A DNA stretch of 64,000 nt from Halicephalobus mephisto (lineage: Eukaryota; Nematoda; Chromadorea; Rhabditida; Panagrolaimidae), in assembly GCA_009193035.1 (NCBI GenBank), contig SWDT01000125.1:88758-152757 (forward strand). The letters are read 5' to 3'. Position 1 is the first letter of the stretch. Each line of letters opens with the position of its first letter. The position numbers and the translations under genes are program-made. Below the pieces are notes generated by a model. That model was not told where the DNA came from and did no database searches. It worked only from the letters and a program-made list of their open reading frames with translations. Shown here one piece after another: positions 1 through 13,567 of the stretch.

Positions 1-176
1 ATTTTCGGAATTATTTTAGACTTCCCAGTTTTAGAATTTGAATATCGAAAATTCGTGTTGAGAAAATTTTTATTTAATTTTATAATTTTTATTGAAATTT
101 ATTTATTTTTATAAAAATATAATTTTTTAATTTTGTAATTTTTATTGTAATTTTTAAAATTTTATTTATTTTCTAG

Positions 177-1735
177 AAACTTGGCCACAAACGGGGATGG
201 CGCCGGCTTCTCGTTGTGCTCACCAGCTTTCGCCTAGGAAGAAAATAGAGAAGATTCAGAATTTGATGAGTTTTATAAAAACGGCCAATTCAACACAAGT
301 GAGTCAATCTGCAAATATTCTGATTTAGTTTATTTTTCAGTTATCTGCGAAACTGGTAGAAGTATGGGCCACTCCACAATGCTCAATCACGGACCCGAGG
401 ATTCTGTTGACACTTGGAGCCAATCCTTCACTTCTTTATGAAAATGATTACGGTAAAAAAACGTTGGAAGATCGGGTCGAAGCCGGATCCGTATGTCTTT
501 CTTGTGAAGCCAAATTTAACGAGTTTCTGGAAAAAGCCCCGACAATCTACAGTTCTCAGTTTAATAACGAGCCAATTATCGTTAATAACGGACACAAGGA
601 GGACAGTTCGAAAAAGGAAAACTTGACTCGCGACCTTATTGCCCTCAGTTTGGACGGGGGCGGAATGCGGGGTCTCGTTAGTGTAGTTTGTCTTCTTTTC
701 GCTTCGAGACGACTCTTCGGAGATGAATCATTGCCGGATAAAGTTGACTGGTTCGTGGGATCAAGTACCGGATCACTTTTGGCGTTGGCCATTGTGAAAG
801 GGTACAGCTTGACAGAAGCTTTCTTTCTTTATTGGGATATGAAAAACGAAATTTTCCTGGACAAATCAACCATGGCTCGGCTCTTTGGGGATGTTGTCGA
901 TAAACAGGTGCTTTCAGTTTTAACGAAATAATAAACACATGTTTTTCAGACACAGAGAATGAACGAAGTTTTGAAACGATGTTTTCCTTGTGATGACGAT
1001 ACTTTTGAAAATTGTGCAAGAAGACTGACAGTCCCTGCGTTGAATATTGCTTGTACTCCGGCAAAATTACATACATTCAGGAATTATCCCATCAGAATAG
1101 ACAGTGGAACGTCTTCTGAAAACGGGGCTGAACACATCAGTTTTCGGGACGCTGCTAGAGCTTCTTCTGCAGCCCCTACTTACTTCCATCCTCATGTGAT
1201 GGGAGAAGACATGTTCGTCGATGGATCCCTCGTCGCCAATTGTCCTCTTAGTGTTCTTTTCAGAGTTTGTTCAGCTTGATTGTCTTATTTGTGATTTTAA
1301 TTTTAGGAATACGACAAATCCATCATGGCAGGAAAGGACATCAGTCTTGGTTGTATTATTTCGATCGGAACGGGAGAACCTTTGGAAACGAGACGACGAT
1401 ATAAATCCGGGACTAGTATCAGCAAAAAAGGCAAGCATTTGAAAGATGTGGCTCAACTTTTGATGGAACAAGTCGTCGGACACGAGAAATCCGCCATAGG
1501 GTGCGCCATGGATCGTTGTGTGGCTCAGTCCATTTCGTTCTTCAGACTTTCTCCCGTTGGAATCAACGTCAGAATCGATCAAATCGATGACGGAAAACTC
1601 ATGGACATGATATGGGATACCTTACTGTATTTAATTGACAACACTGACATGATTGACAATATAGGCCAGAAACTGAAGGAAGTTGCAGAACGACAACAGG
1701 ATAGTTCTCGAGTTAGATCCCACACTGTACGGTAA
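177..1735 (+). CDS. Calcium-independent phospholipase A2 (patatin-like), 3' part
   Basis: Exons 177-298, 341-907, 950-1264 and 1307-1735 join in frame to give about 477 residues ending at TAA. The 5' end lies off the window; bases 1-176 are an AT-rich intron ending in TTCTAG. The protein shows a piece resembling the last ankyrin unit (LLTLGANPSLL), then the patatin fold: glycine-rich oxyanion loop DGGGMRGL, nucleophile elbow GSSTGS with the catalytic serine, and DGSLVANCP carrying the catalytic aspartate of the Ser-Asp dyad. Ankyrin plus patatin order is that of group VI iPLA2 (PLA2G6/PNPLA9), which cleaves the sn-2 acyl chain of phospholipids. All catalytic residues are present. Family assignment is firm; the missing 5' half prevents choosing between paralogues. 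Confidence 0.9.
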
Positions 1736-4700
1736 CTTGATCACTTTATCTTTTCTGCCTGTGTTTTTTGAGTAATATGGGTAATGTTAAAAATGTCTTT
1801 TCGCATTGATCACATTGTTAATTTTCTGGAATTGGTGGATTTTGCAAAGGATTTTATTAATTGTGCAATTGTTACTTCCGCAGTAGAGATGCTAGAATTT
1901 ACGTGACTATCACAAGACCGGTGAAAGATAAAGTTAACTTTTATTCGAATCGAAGACGGATTAGGATCAGAACTTTCTGAAATTGATTTTTTATCGATTT
2001 CAAATAAATTTATTTTTAAATTTTAAAAATCCAAGGTGAGATTTGGTTTATCCGAAAATGGAGAGATTTTAAATCTTAAAATTTTGGAAATTGACAGATT
2101 TGATCATGCTGCTTATGAATACGTTGAACTTTTCTCTCTTGAGTGCAATATAACCGGTTCCAAAACGGAAAATCACTTATTTCAAAGTTAAAAATAACTG
2201 AAAATTGTTCTCGTGTGTCTATTTCTATTTAAAGTGATTACATTCGACGGGATCTACAAAATCGACGATGAAAATTCGGTTTTTTTAAAATTTATATTTA
2301 TTTGAATTTATGTCATTTTTTATTTCCCTTAAAATTCTTCAGAAAAAACGTGTTAAAATGGTCGATTCACAAATTCCTGAGTTTTTTCAATCGAAGAAAA
2401 TGAAAGCTTAGGCTTTGGAAAGCATTTCGTTCACGTGAGTCAAAGGCGCCAAGCAGGCGTCAACTCTTACGTTGACTGATTACTTCGATCCGGTGCAAAT
2501 TTCGCGGACTTTGCTTCTTCATAAGAACAGAATTGACCACGAGGTACCGAGTTTATCGTCAGTTCTTTTGCCTTAACACCAGCTGATCGGGGTTGCAAAA
2601 TCCCGAAAACCGAAACAAAGGCAAAAATCAATTTTTCTGTTTCGTCAGCTATCTTTGAAAAAATCCACTTTGCTTTTTTGACCTTTAAAATGACTATTTA
2701 TATTCAAGTTGTCGGAAATTTGATAAGGAATATGGAATGATCATCATCTACTGTCTTTGTTTGGATATATTTTTCATGTTTTCAGTTTCGAAATGTCATT
2801 TGCTAGAGTCAGATGAGAGCTGTGTTCCGTTTTATCGAAAGTTGTGTTCAAAATTTGAGATTTAGACTTAAAACAAAATCCCTTAATTTTTTCTTTTTCA
2901 AAAATATGTTTTATTAAAATTAACAATCAGAATGTGAATCTAAAATTTTCATGTTGAGATGCAAAATTGGCGGGTTTTTTCTTTTTTGAAAAAAATCAAT
3001 TTTATATAAATTTACGATATATTGAATTTTTTCGAAATTACTTTTTTCGAAAGAAAAAGAGCCCGCAAGTCCTGCGTCCCAGCACGAAAAATTTGAACTT
3101 CAGATTTGGAACATTAATTTTGGTAAATCAGAAATCTAAGTGAAAATGATTGTTAATTAAAAAATCCCTTTCCCTCGAATTTTTCAGCTTTTTCTTATCA
3201 GTCCAGTCGCAATCCATTTATACATTTAGAATTTACAATAGTTTACATCCGGGTTGTAACTCTAGGAATAATTTTTAGAATCATAAAATTCACAAGCATG
3301 AATTTCTCGAATATGTTCCTAAAAAATCATTTTGATATATATTTCACAGCAAAAATTCCAATTTTTTCCTTATGAAATGTTCTTTGACCCGAAGAAACGC
3401 TTTTTATTTGAATACTCAGCCATTTTTTCACGACCAGGCCCAATTCGAAATTTTTGCCGTTTTTCCAGACAATTCCTCAAAACCGATTGGTTTTTCGTGC
3501 CACTTCTTCGTTAACTCTAGTTTCAATTGTTTCCGTGACGTTTTCGTGGTTTTTTAGACGCAGACAAAAAATGGCTCAATGAGGCGGCTTATCGAGAACC
3601 CGGTCTGTCGTTGGTCAGTCTGGGCTAGTCGCCGTCGAATCCGTCTTTCTCATTTTTTCATCGTTCGCTTTACACAGTTGTCTGATTTATCTCTTTTCAA
3701 ATGTCTCCATTTAAAGATAATTGCTGTTGCTGAACTCTTGACGTAATTAGTTTAGAAGCAAATCTAATTGTCCCTTAATTCTAGCTTAATCTAAAGTCGG
3801 TGTTTTTGTATGAAAACTATTACAGTTTCATCTCTTCTAGTGCTAGTTTGAATGGTCCTACTTCAAAAGCGTGACGCCTGAGATTTTTGTCTGGCCCAAT
3901 GACGAGGAAAACCTCTGGAAAAGGACCAAAGGCTGGTCTCCACGAGGTGTCACGGACGTTCTCGCCAAATCTGATGCCCAAAATGAATTTTCAATTTTCA
4001 ATAATTTCCCCGTATTGATTGAAAACGCGAAATATTATATTTTATGTTCTATATAACGTACCCTCAGGGGTTAGGGAAAAACCAAAAATTGTTCTTTGTC
4101 CTTGTTTTATTATTCCGGAACAGACTTGGGTTGGCGAATAGAACGAACGCCACTGGCAATCTATAAGGAAGCTCTCCGCCCAGAATGGTAAAGCAGACGG
4201 AGATACAAAAAACAAGGATAAAGCGAGACTTGGACATGCAAGAACACAAAGACGAGTGAATCACATTCTCTCTCGACAAACTAGCATGCTGCCGGCGAGA
4301 GACGCGACCCAAAGGAAAATAGTTTGTGTGGCTGCGGACGCATTTCTCCTCTTTTTACGTTATCTTTCCATTGTCTTTCTCTTCATCTCTATTACGAACA
4401 CCGCAACTCTATCATTTTATCGCGAGTTTGTTTCGAATAAAACCTTTTAGTTCCCTCAATACTCAGCCTTATATTAGATAATGATTACCTACTGTTCCGA
4501 TTTTTATATGAATCATGTAGTTGAACCGCGAAAGCTTTCGGGGAAACGACAGCTTTCATATATAAAACTTCCTTATTTCACTGGCTTTATATATTTGTAT
4601 TCCCTAAAACGCGTTTTTATTTATTAATTGATGGTCTTTAGTAATTATTCGGATGTATTTTCGTTTTTAGTCAAACCAGAATTAGCAACTTACCGCAATA

Positions 4701-4753
4701 AGTAGCGACTTTCTCTTTCCCGGGCACTTTACGCCCACCAATCATTTGTGTTG
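1736..4753. other. 3-kb spacer between iPLA2 and WNK
   Basis: No multi-exon gene can be built here. It holds an inverted-repeat element at about 2936-3110 and two short protein-like stretches on plus (2440-2540 and 3557-3625) that lack a start. The 3' part should hold the WNK promoter and 5' UTR. Confidence 0.5.
2936..3110. repeat. Inverted-repeat element, family B copy 1
   Basis: The left arm around 2945-2990 (ATGTTGAGATGC, then GCGGGTTTTTTCTTTTTTG) pairs imperfectly with the right arm around 3050-3100 (AAAGAAAAAGAGCCCGCA, CCCAGCACGAAAAATTT). The loop sequence CAATTTTATATAAATTTA is shared with the copy at 16.64 kb, so this is a dispersed family and not a chance hairpin. Confidence 0.6.
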
Positions 4754-7700
4754 ATGATGAGCGGTGAAAAGGAGTCATCTAATTCCAAGGTCGAACCATC
4801 GGCTTCGATTGAAGTGAGTTCCCCACAACAAACTTCTGTCGATAGCGGACCTGGAACACCGAATTCACCAGCAACGCCAAACAATGGTAATGCTTACAAG
4901 AGGAGAAATATTCGAAGGGTTAAGGAAGCTCAACCTGTCGACAGCAATGCTGGGTATGGTTTTTCTTTGTGGATAACTGATATTTGTTGTTTGTAGCTCA
5001 CAACACTGGTTACCGATTGAAGAGAAGTCCAGATTAGAAGCGGTTCAAAATGATTGGCGAAAATCAAGAGCAAAAGTTGGATATTGGACAAGATCTACTG
5101 AAAGAGCTCCTGTGTCAGATGCAGAAGCGAGAACCCAAAATGCTCAACAGAAATCTATGTTTGATCGTAATCGAAAATCATCTGGTCCTTCTACTCCAAC
5201 TTCTCCTGCTCAAACCAACGCGATACCAGTACAACCGGATGGACATCACTTGAAACGAACCCCTCCTCGTGATGTCCCGTCTGTAATCCATAAGGAGTCC
5301 AAGGAACAGCTAGCTAGTGTAGCGGAGGAACCCCCGAGTGAAACCGCAGTTGCACCACCGGAAGTTAGTCAAGATGCCCCTGGCAATAAGCAAGAAACGG
5401 AACAAGAACAGGCCGGAACGGTTCCAATCGCCGAGACTACGCCTACCTTAGCCATTCCTGTGACAGAGTCGAAACCCACCTTATCAGTTAATCAAGAGGC
5501 AAAGAATACTGCTGTTGAAAATACCTCTTCGCAACTTGCTTTCCAATCCCTTCCTTCTGGTGTGGTTTCTGGAACTGCTGCAGGCGAGCCATGGAAGAAA
5601 GTGATTACGGAACGTTCAGAAGGCTATCACGAGATGAGCGATGACGATGAAGTTGAGGAAGTTCCAATTGATCGTTCTCCAGGTAATGCGTGTTTCCCAT
5701 AGTTTATATTCATCTTGTTGTTTTAGATGATCGATTTCTCAAATTTGATGAAGAACTCGGTCGAGGATCTTTCAAGACCGTTTTTCGTGGATTGGATACC
5801 GAAACTGGTGTTGCTGTTGCATGGTGTGAATTACAGGACAATAAATTATCCAAAGCCGATCGTCAACGATTCCGAGAGGAAGCTGAAATGCTCAAAGGAT
5901 TGCAACATCCTAATATTGTGAGGTTCTATGATTATTGGGAGAAACCTGATCCAACTGCGAAGAGAAAGTAAGAACATTAGTCTTGAGAAAGTTTTATAAG
6001 CAATTTTTTAGATATATTGTGCTAGTGACGGAGCTGATGACTTCCGGAACACTGAAAATGTATTTGAAACGTTTTAAGAGGATAAATATCAAAGTGCTCA
6101 AATCCTGGTGCCGTCAGATTTTGAAAGGGTTGCTCTTCTTGCACACAAGAAATCCGCCAGTGATCCATCGCGATTTGAAGTGCGATAATATTTTTATTAC
6201 GGGCACAACTGGTAGTGTCAAGATTGGAGATCTCGGTTTGGCAACATTGAAGAACAAATCTCATGCTAAAAGTGTAATAGGTACACCGGAATTCATGGCC
6301 CCAGAAATGTATGAAGAACAATACGACGAATCTGTTGATATCTACGCCTTTGGAATGTGCCTTCTTGAGATGGTTACGTCTGAATATCCATATTCTGAAT
6401 GTCAGTATCCTGCACAAATTTATCGAAAAGTTACTTCGGTGAGAGAAATGATGCGATGAATTTTTAGAAAAAATTGATTTTAGGGTATTAAACCACAGTG
6501 CTTTGATCGTATTCCAAAGAATTATCCTGAAATTCGCGATATCATTGATCGTTGCATACGTGTTCGAAAGGAAGAACGAGATACGGCAAAACAATTACTT
6601 GCTGATGAGTTCTTTATGCTTGATGAGCAATATGGATTGCGAGTAGAGATTATGAATCGAGAAGCTGAGATACTTGGAAATAATAATGAGGTTATATATC
6701 TCTGGCCTTTTTTTACTGACTGAAAAGTTTCAGATTCAAATGCAATTGCGTGTATCTGATGATAAGAAAAGAGCTCAGTATAAGTTTAAGGAAAATGAGG
6801 GATTGCAGTTTGCTTTTGATGTTGAACAAGACCGGGCGGAAGAAGTTGTACAGCAGATGATAGAGCAACAGCATATTCCTGATAGTGACACGTTGATGAT
6901 CACAAAGCTGATTAGAGACAAAGTAGAAGCGTTTAAGAGAGATCGAGAGTATAAGCAAGCTGAAATTAAGAGACATAGAGAAGAAGAGGAAAGAAAAGCT
7001 GAAGAAGCTGCTGTTAAAGAGGAGATTAAAGCAAGACGTGAAAGAGAAAAGGCTGCAGCTGCTGAGAAAGCTGCAGCTGAAAAAGCTGCTTTGGAATCAG
7101 TTACATCTCAAACGTCTAATGCACATCCTCAGCAATCAGAAACTGCTCCTTCTAATGTTTTACCTCCGTCAGTCCCAGATACAGAAGGAACTTCTTCCGA
7201 AACTGTTACGCAATCTCAACCTTCGGCTCCAAATATTTCTCCTGCTGCTGCTGCTGGTGCTAAGAGGTCGAAGAAGAAGATTGTTATTGAAGTTCTCAAA
7301 GTTTATACTGAAGCTCAGCAAACTGTATGTTTTAAGTTGTATTGAAGTAGTAATTGGTTTTTTCAGCTTGTCAGTTGTCGATTGGATACTGCTCACAAGT
7401 CCGTAACTTTTCAATTTGCCCCAGATTCTGACAAACCGACTGTAATTGCCGAAAAGCTTGTTGACCAGGATTGTCTTTCTCTACAATATATGCCACCAGT
7501 CGTTGAGCAACTTGATCGAGTTATTCAAGGAGTCAAAACAGACCCTATTAAGGTTGTTGGGTTGAAGATTACAAGTTATGTTGATGCTACCACTGGTTCT
7601 GTCGATACAATTGTTCGTCAGATGTCTCAGGATACTATAGCTGGATCACATGCTTCGGTATGGATTTCCCTAATTATCTATCGCTAAATTGATATTGGTT

Positions 7701-10700
7701 ATATTTGAATTTTTTCTGGCTTTTGACTCTAAGGAGATCATTTGAAGATAATTTTGTTTATGTTCTCTTGCTTTTTCATTGGTTTCTTTAATTTCAGTCG
7801 CCTGTTCATTCTCATCCTCCTTCGAATATCCCTCCATCAGAAGAAACGACTGTCCCTGAAGGTTCAGCACCTGCGAGTGTTCAATCTGGAGGTGTAAAAG
7901 CACAGAAATCGACACAGTCAAGATTTACTGTAACTCCAGCTGCTACTTCATCAGCGACTCCTATATCACATATATCTGAACATCCTGATGTTGAACATCG
8001 CGTACGTACTTGTTTTTTCCTACTTGAATTGCTTTAATTGTTTTATTTCTTCTTTTTTGGGTGTTTATGATTGATTTTCAGAAACTTAATGCTGGTGCTG
8101 CTCTGAATTATTCTCCATCGACTGTGTCTATCGATTCGAAAGCTAGTGTACCTAACACTCCAGGTGCTCAGTCTTCGAAGACAAGATTCCAAGTTCATGC
8201 AGTACCTAATCAACCACCTGCCAGTGTTGTATCTGGTCAGCCGTCTCAATCTAATGTTTCTGATAAGAAATCTTCATCTACGAATATTGCTTCCACTCAT
8301 TCTACTGGTAGTCAAGGACGACAACCTTTACCTGCTGCTGTTAGTTCAGTTACTCTTGAACAATTGGACAGTGAATTAAGGAAGGTCAGTGGAGTTCAAG
8401 CTGATGTTGCTTCTGTAGTAGCAACTGGAAGTCCTCATTTAATGCATGCTTTGAATCAATCGTTATCTTCTGCTAATGTTACAACTACTCAACATTCGTC
8501 TGCAGCTCCTGAATCTCATGGTCAATTAGCGGATTTAAATGAGAAATTGGCCTTATTGACAAATAAGCAGCCTCATGGTGATAATATTGATGGATCTCAA
8601 CAACAACAAAATCCTTCCTATCGAACTGGTCCTGTTTTAAGTCGTTCTGGTTCTGTTGTTCCTGAAGATTTTGCTCAATCATCTGCTTCAATGGCCAATT
8701 CTACCGCTGGAACTGCAAGTCCATCTATGTCAAATTCAACCATATTGCATCCTAGTGTTCCTCTAGAAAGTTTGAATGATTTGGCATCTGCTTTACAACG
8801 AGTTTGTTTGTTGATTTATATGAATTTTGACTGTTATTATTATAGACTTTACCGGGTGTGAATTTTGATACGTCCATTAATGCTCAAATGGGAAATCGTG
8901 TGATGCAGTTGCAAGGGTATCCGGATGAAGTGTTACATGCAGATGCTTCACAAGTAGGTTTTTGTTTTTTTTGCGATTATGTCACTTTTTTGTGGCTTAT
9001 TGTTGTGCTTTTTCTTTTGTTTTGTCCCATGTGATGCTTTATATCGTTTTTATTCATAGCCGTCAGAAGCAGTTTCTGGAATCACTCCAAGTCCCGATTC
9101 TGCTGTTGTGTCGAATATGGTGACGTCTACTTCTGAGGTTTCTACTAATTCTTCTGAATCAAGTACATCTGATCGTCCATCTATCTTGCCTATTTCTGTT
9201 TCTGCGAAGAAATCCACTGCCAGTGATTCAACTGTACTTACTCCATCGACTTCTGAAGCTGTACCATCTAGTAATTCAAACTTTAATAATTCGACAAATC
9301 CATCAACTCCTACGATTTCATCAAGAAAGAAGGGTCATCCTATTGCTGATCTAAAGGAACTCGATTCAGCTCTTACTCAAGCCTTGAGTCGTTCAACTTC
9401 TACAGCTATTGCATCATCTCGGACGCAATTGGTGACTGCTGGAAGCAATGAGAGTGCTCGTCATTCTGTTATTGAACAATTGGTTAACGTTTCTCTTTCC
9501 AATACGAATTCTGAGAGTGTTTCTACGAATTTGATAAATTCTCAACCATTGAAACACAGTCCTGGACTTTCTTCACCATCTTCTCCACTTCAACGAAGTA
9601 CTTCTGTTACTACTTTTATTCTGGATGCTTCTGCTGGAATGGATCAGACCCCAGTACCTCCAGGTGCGATGTCACATGCGACGTTGTCTTTTGGACAGGT
9701 TCATGGTAACGATATTTCTCATTATGGAGACGGACATCAGGATTATAATTCTCAAATGCAGTCTCAAGTTCATCATCAAAGAACGTCTCATGCTTCTTTG
9801 ACAGCAACTGGGATGAATACATTGATTGGAACTGGAACTCATGGTGGATATTTTACGGCAGATCACTTTACTGTACCAATATATCATCATGGGAGTCATC
9901 AACAATTGAATTCTCACATTTATCAACCAAATACAAACCATACTCATCATCCGTGTGGATGTTCAATTGCTTGCTTAAATGAGCACTATATTCCACAGGT
10001 AGCATGTTGTTTTAGTTTTTTTAGTTGATTAATGAGTTTAGTTGCCGCTTTAAAATTATTTTCGTTGTAACATTTTGTGGTTGTGTTCGTAGTTGTGAAA
10101 TCAGAGGATTTGATTGGTTTTTATTAATTCATTGTGTTTAGCTTGAGGACGAATATGACCATGACGATGATGAACTGATACAAAGACTCTTTCATAAGTA
10201 AGGGTTGATATATGAATGTGCTTTATTTGATAATTTTAGGCATAAAGTGGAATTGGAATATCTTCTTGAGAGACAAAGGAATGAACTGCTGAGTTTAAGA
10301 CGATTACGGAAACGAGCTCCACCTTGTTCTTATTACTATCATCATGGTCATCCGAGTGCTCATAGAGTACTCAATCAAAGTCAACCTGGGGTTGTTTCTT
10401 CTCAAGGAGGTCGTATTCCGGCAAATCAATCTGTTCCTTCTGATTTTCTTACTAGTGCTTCGGTTCATGAATTAACTACATTAGCTACGAAGGTATGCAA
10501 AATAATGTTTCTAAATTGTATGGTTTATTTTAGACTGTTGCAAAAGCTGATGCTTTGTCACAAACTGATTCTGCCCCAATTTTGGCTAGTGTTAATGCTA
10601 TTCATTCTGATCAATCTAATTCTGCCCGTGGTCGTCAATCCTCTCCATCTATTTTTCAAGAAGGATTGAACCCATTGCCATCGTCGACTGGAACTACGTC

Positions 10701-10851
10701 TTCTGGAGATGGTTCTCCGAAAAGACAATCTACAATTGGCTCACAAACTCACACTCCTGGGACTATGGTCATGGCTAGGGAGAAACTGAGGAATCTTTTT
10801 ACTCGAGGGCATTCTCATCAGAAATCCACCAAATCATCCCATAAGCACTAG
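4754..10851 (+). CDS. wnk-1: WNK (with-no-lysine) serine/threonine kinase
   Basis: Fourteen exons (4754-4953, 4997-5682, 5727-5967, 6012-6438, 6484-6690, 6734-7324, 7367-7657, 7798-8001, 8082-8801, 8846-8953, 9060-9998, 10142-10197, 10240-10492, 10534-10851) give 1746 aa. The start is the first in-frame ATG. The kinase domain (about 300-560) has the WNK hallmark: strand-3 lysine replaced by cysteine (VAVAWCELQ) with a lysine in the glycine loop ([11 protein letters not shown]). HRDLKCDN, the usual WNK DLG in place of DFG, and activation-loop SVIGTPEF are intact. CCT-like modules follow at about 590-655 and 785-845, with coiled coil between. Two RFxV motifs lie near residues 923 and 984. The tail is Ser/Thr/Gln-rich. 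WNKs activate SPAK/OSR1-type kinases (GCK-3 in worms) to control cation-chloride cotransport and osmotic balance. Confidence 0.96.
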
Positions 10852-11186
10852 GATTATTGATATGTTAGAAATTACGTAACTAATTTTTACGGGTAACTAT
10901 CGACAGAATTCCGATAGCCACCTAGAGGTTTTGCTGCGTGTTGAGAGTTTAAATTTAGAAATCTTGTTTTTGTCAAAACTGTACACGATACTATCTTACA
11001 AACTTCGCTTTCTAATCTCCTAAAACCTCTATCCTTGATGAACGCGGGGATAATTAATTTGGAACAACCGATAAATACTGAATAAGTTTATCAAATAATG
11101 TGAATACAAGGGTATCTGAAGGCTGTTAGAATAATATACAGTAGACGGTAGAATCGTGTAACTGAGAGATCAACCGACTAAGAGGA
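10852..11186. other. Shared 3' region of WNK and HSP70
   Basis: The two genes converge here, so this 335-bp stretch must hold both 3' UTRs and cleavage sites. AATAAG/AATACT-like A-rich words occur near 11070-11110, but no clear AATAAA could be assigned. No reading frame of note. Confidence 0.5.
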
Positions 11187-13567
11187 TTAATCAACTTCTT
11201 CAATTGTTGGTCCTCCGGCACCTCCTTGAGAACCTCCTGTTGAATGACCACCATCAAAACCTCCTCCGGATCCTGCTTGTTGATAGAGTTTAGTAACAAT
11301 GGGGTTGCAGATACGTTCGAGTTCTTTTTGACGATCATCGAATTCATCTTTTTCAGCAGTCTGATTGGTATCAAGCCAAGAAAGGGTTTCATTACATTTG
11401 TCAAGGATTGTTTTACGGTCATTTTCGCTGATTTTGTCTTTGAGCTAAAATTTATAAAAAAAAAATAAAAATAAAATGAAAATTGACTTACTTTTTCATC
11501 TTCAATGGTCTGTTTCATGTTGAAGCAATAGGATTCAAGAGAATTCTTAGATGAAATACGATCACGTTGTTTGTCATCTTCAGCTTTGTATTTTTCGGCT
11601 TCATTGACCATTCTTTCGATTTCTTCTTTGGATAATCTGCCTTTGTCGTTGGTGATAGTGATGTTGTTTTTCTTTCCTGTTGATTTGTCTTGAGCTGTGA
11701 CGTTGAGAATGCCATTGGCATCAACGTCGAAAGTGACTTCAATTTGAGGAACACCCCGAGGGGCTGGTGGAATTCCACTGAGTTCGAACTTTCCGAGAAG
11801 ATTGTTGTCCTTGGTCATCGCACGTTCGCCTTCGTAAACTTGAATCAGAACACCTGGTTGATTGTCGGCATAAGTAGTGAAAGTTTGGGAAGTCTTGGTT
11901 GGAACTGTAGTGTTTCTCTTGATGATAGGAGTCATCACCCCACCAGCAGTCTCGATACCCAAGGAAAGAGGAGCGACGTCGAGAAGAAGAAGATCCTGGA
12001 CATTTTCGGATTTGTCGCCAGAGAGAATGGCGGCTTGGACAGCGGCCCCGTAAGCGACGGCTTCGTCGGGGTTGATGCTTTTGTTGAGTTCCTTTCCGGA
12101 GAAAAAGTCAGAAAGAAGCTTCTGGACCTTGGGAATACGAGTAGAACCTCCGACAAGAACGATATCATGGATTTGGGATTTGTCCATTTTGGCATCACGA
12201 AGAGCTTTCTCGACTGGATCCATTGTGCTTCTGAATAGATCGGCATTAAGTTCCTCGAATCGGGCACGAGTAATACTGGTATAGAAGTCAATTCCATCGA
12301 AAAGGGAATCAATTTCGATATTCGCTTGAGCAGAACTGGAGAGAGTTCTTTTAGCACGTTCGCAAGCTGTACGAAGACGACGAAGAGCTCGAGGATTAGA
12401 AGCAAGGTCTTTCTTGTGTTTTCTCTTGAATTCACCGGCGAAATGATTGACCATACGGTTATCAAAGTCTTCACCACCCAAATGAGTATCACCAGCTGTG
12501 GATTTTACTTCGAAAATACCGTCTTCGATTGTCAAGATAGAAACATCGAAAGTTCCACCACCCAAATCGAAAATCAAAACATGTCTTTCTCCACGTCCTT
12601 TCTTGTCGAGACCGTAAGCAATAGCAGCAGCTGTGGGTTCGTTAATGATACGTAAGACGTTCAATCCAGCGATCGCTCCGGCGTCCTTAGTAGCTTGACG
12701 TTGGGAATCGTTGAAGTAAGCTGGAACGGTAATAACAGCATCTTTGACAGTAGTTCCGAGGAAAGCCTCAGCAGTTTCCTTCATCTTAGTCAGAACCATA
12801 GATGAGATTTCTTCGGGGAAGAAAGCCTTGTTTTCTCCTTTAAATTCGACTTCAACCTTCGGACGACCACCGTCAGAATTGATGACCCTGAAAGGCCAAT
12901 GTTTCATGTCAGATTGGACAGCTGGATCATCGAAACGACGACCAATAAGACGTTTAGCATCTGAAACCACAGTATTACGAAGACTATATAAAAATTTGCA
13001 CAAAAATACCAAAATATAAATTCTTAGAAAAAAACGCGCGTTAATTCTCGCAGCGAATTGTCGGAATTACCGTATTTTCTACTCTCACTGAAATCGTTTA
13101 CTTTGCGCCGGAATTTAAAAGGTACATTATCATAAAAATCCGACAAATATTATTTTATGAAGTTGTTTCGATGTAAATTTTTAAGAATTTTTAAAATAAT
13201 TGTGAAAAATAGAAATATAAATTGACAGAAAATGATTTATTAAAATTACTTTTTTTCTACTTTTACAAAGTTCTTTCACTTTTTGCGGAAATTTAAAAAC
13301 TTCAAGGAATAATTTTTTAAAATTGTGTTTGTAGTAAAATAACAAGAATTTGAAAAATAATAACTTACCGAAAACAGTGTTGGAGGGATTCATGGCTACT
13401 TGGTTCTTCGCAGCGTCTCCGATCAGTCTTTCAGTATCTGTGAAGGCAACATAAGAAGGAGTAGTTCTGTTTCCTTGATCATTAGCAATAATTTCGACTT
13501 TTCCATTCTGAAAGACTCCGACACAGGAGTAAGTTGTTCCAAGATCGATTCCAACAGCATTCGGCAT
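11187..13567 (-). CDS. hsp-1: Cytosolic HSP70 chaperone
   Basis: Exons 13567-13369, 12960-11492 and 11444-11187 give 641 aa, the usual size for cytosolic HSP70. The ATG opens [18 protein letters not shown], the first ATP-binding motif. The second phosphate motif [12 protein letters not shown] and the adenosine motif [13 protein letters not shown] follow. The substrate-binding domain ends in a Gly-rich linker and PTIEEVD, the C-terminal signal that binds TPR co-chaperones and marks cytosolic/nuclear members. An acceptor about 40 bp upstream of the ATG implies a 5'-UTR intron or trans-splice site. Two perfect heat-shock elements sit about 290 and 360 bp upstream. The family is certain; the symbol is the closest worm equivalent, and a heat-inducible paralogue is possible. 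Intron 1 carries a dispersed repeat (family A). Confidence 0.95.
13030..13130. repeat. Dispersed intronic repeat, family A copy 1
   Basis: It contains GCGAATTGTCGGAATTACCG, followed about 50 bp later by TTTGCGCCGGAATTTAAAA. The same two blocks, in the same order and spacing class, occur at 19.45 and 26.17 kb. A second partial copy of the distal block (TTTTTGCGGAAATTTAAAAA) lies near 13280 in the same intron. Confidence 0.6.

Noticed and set aside
6022..6594. 190-codon minus-strand open frame
   Set aside because: Antisense to the WNK kinase exons; no splice logic and no family.
11690..12238. 182-codon plus frame
   Set aside because: Antisense to HSP70, whose plus-complement frames often stay open because of codon bias.
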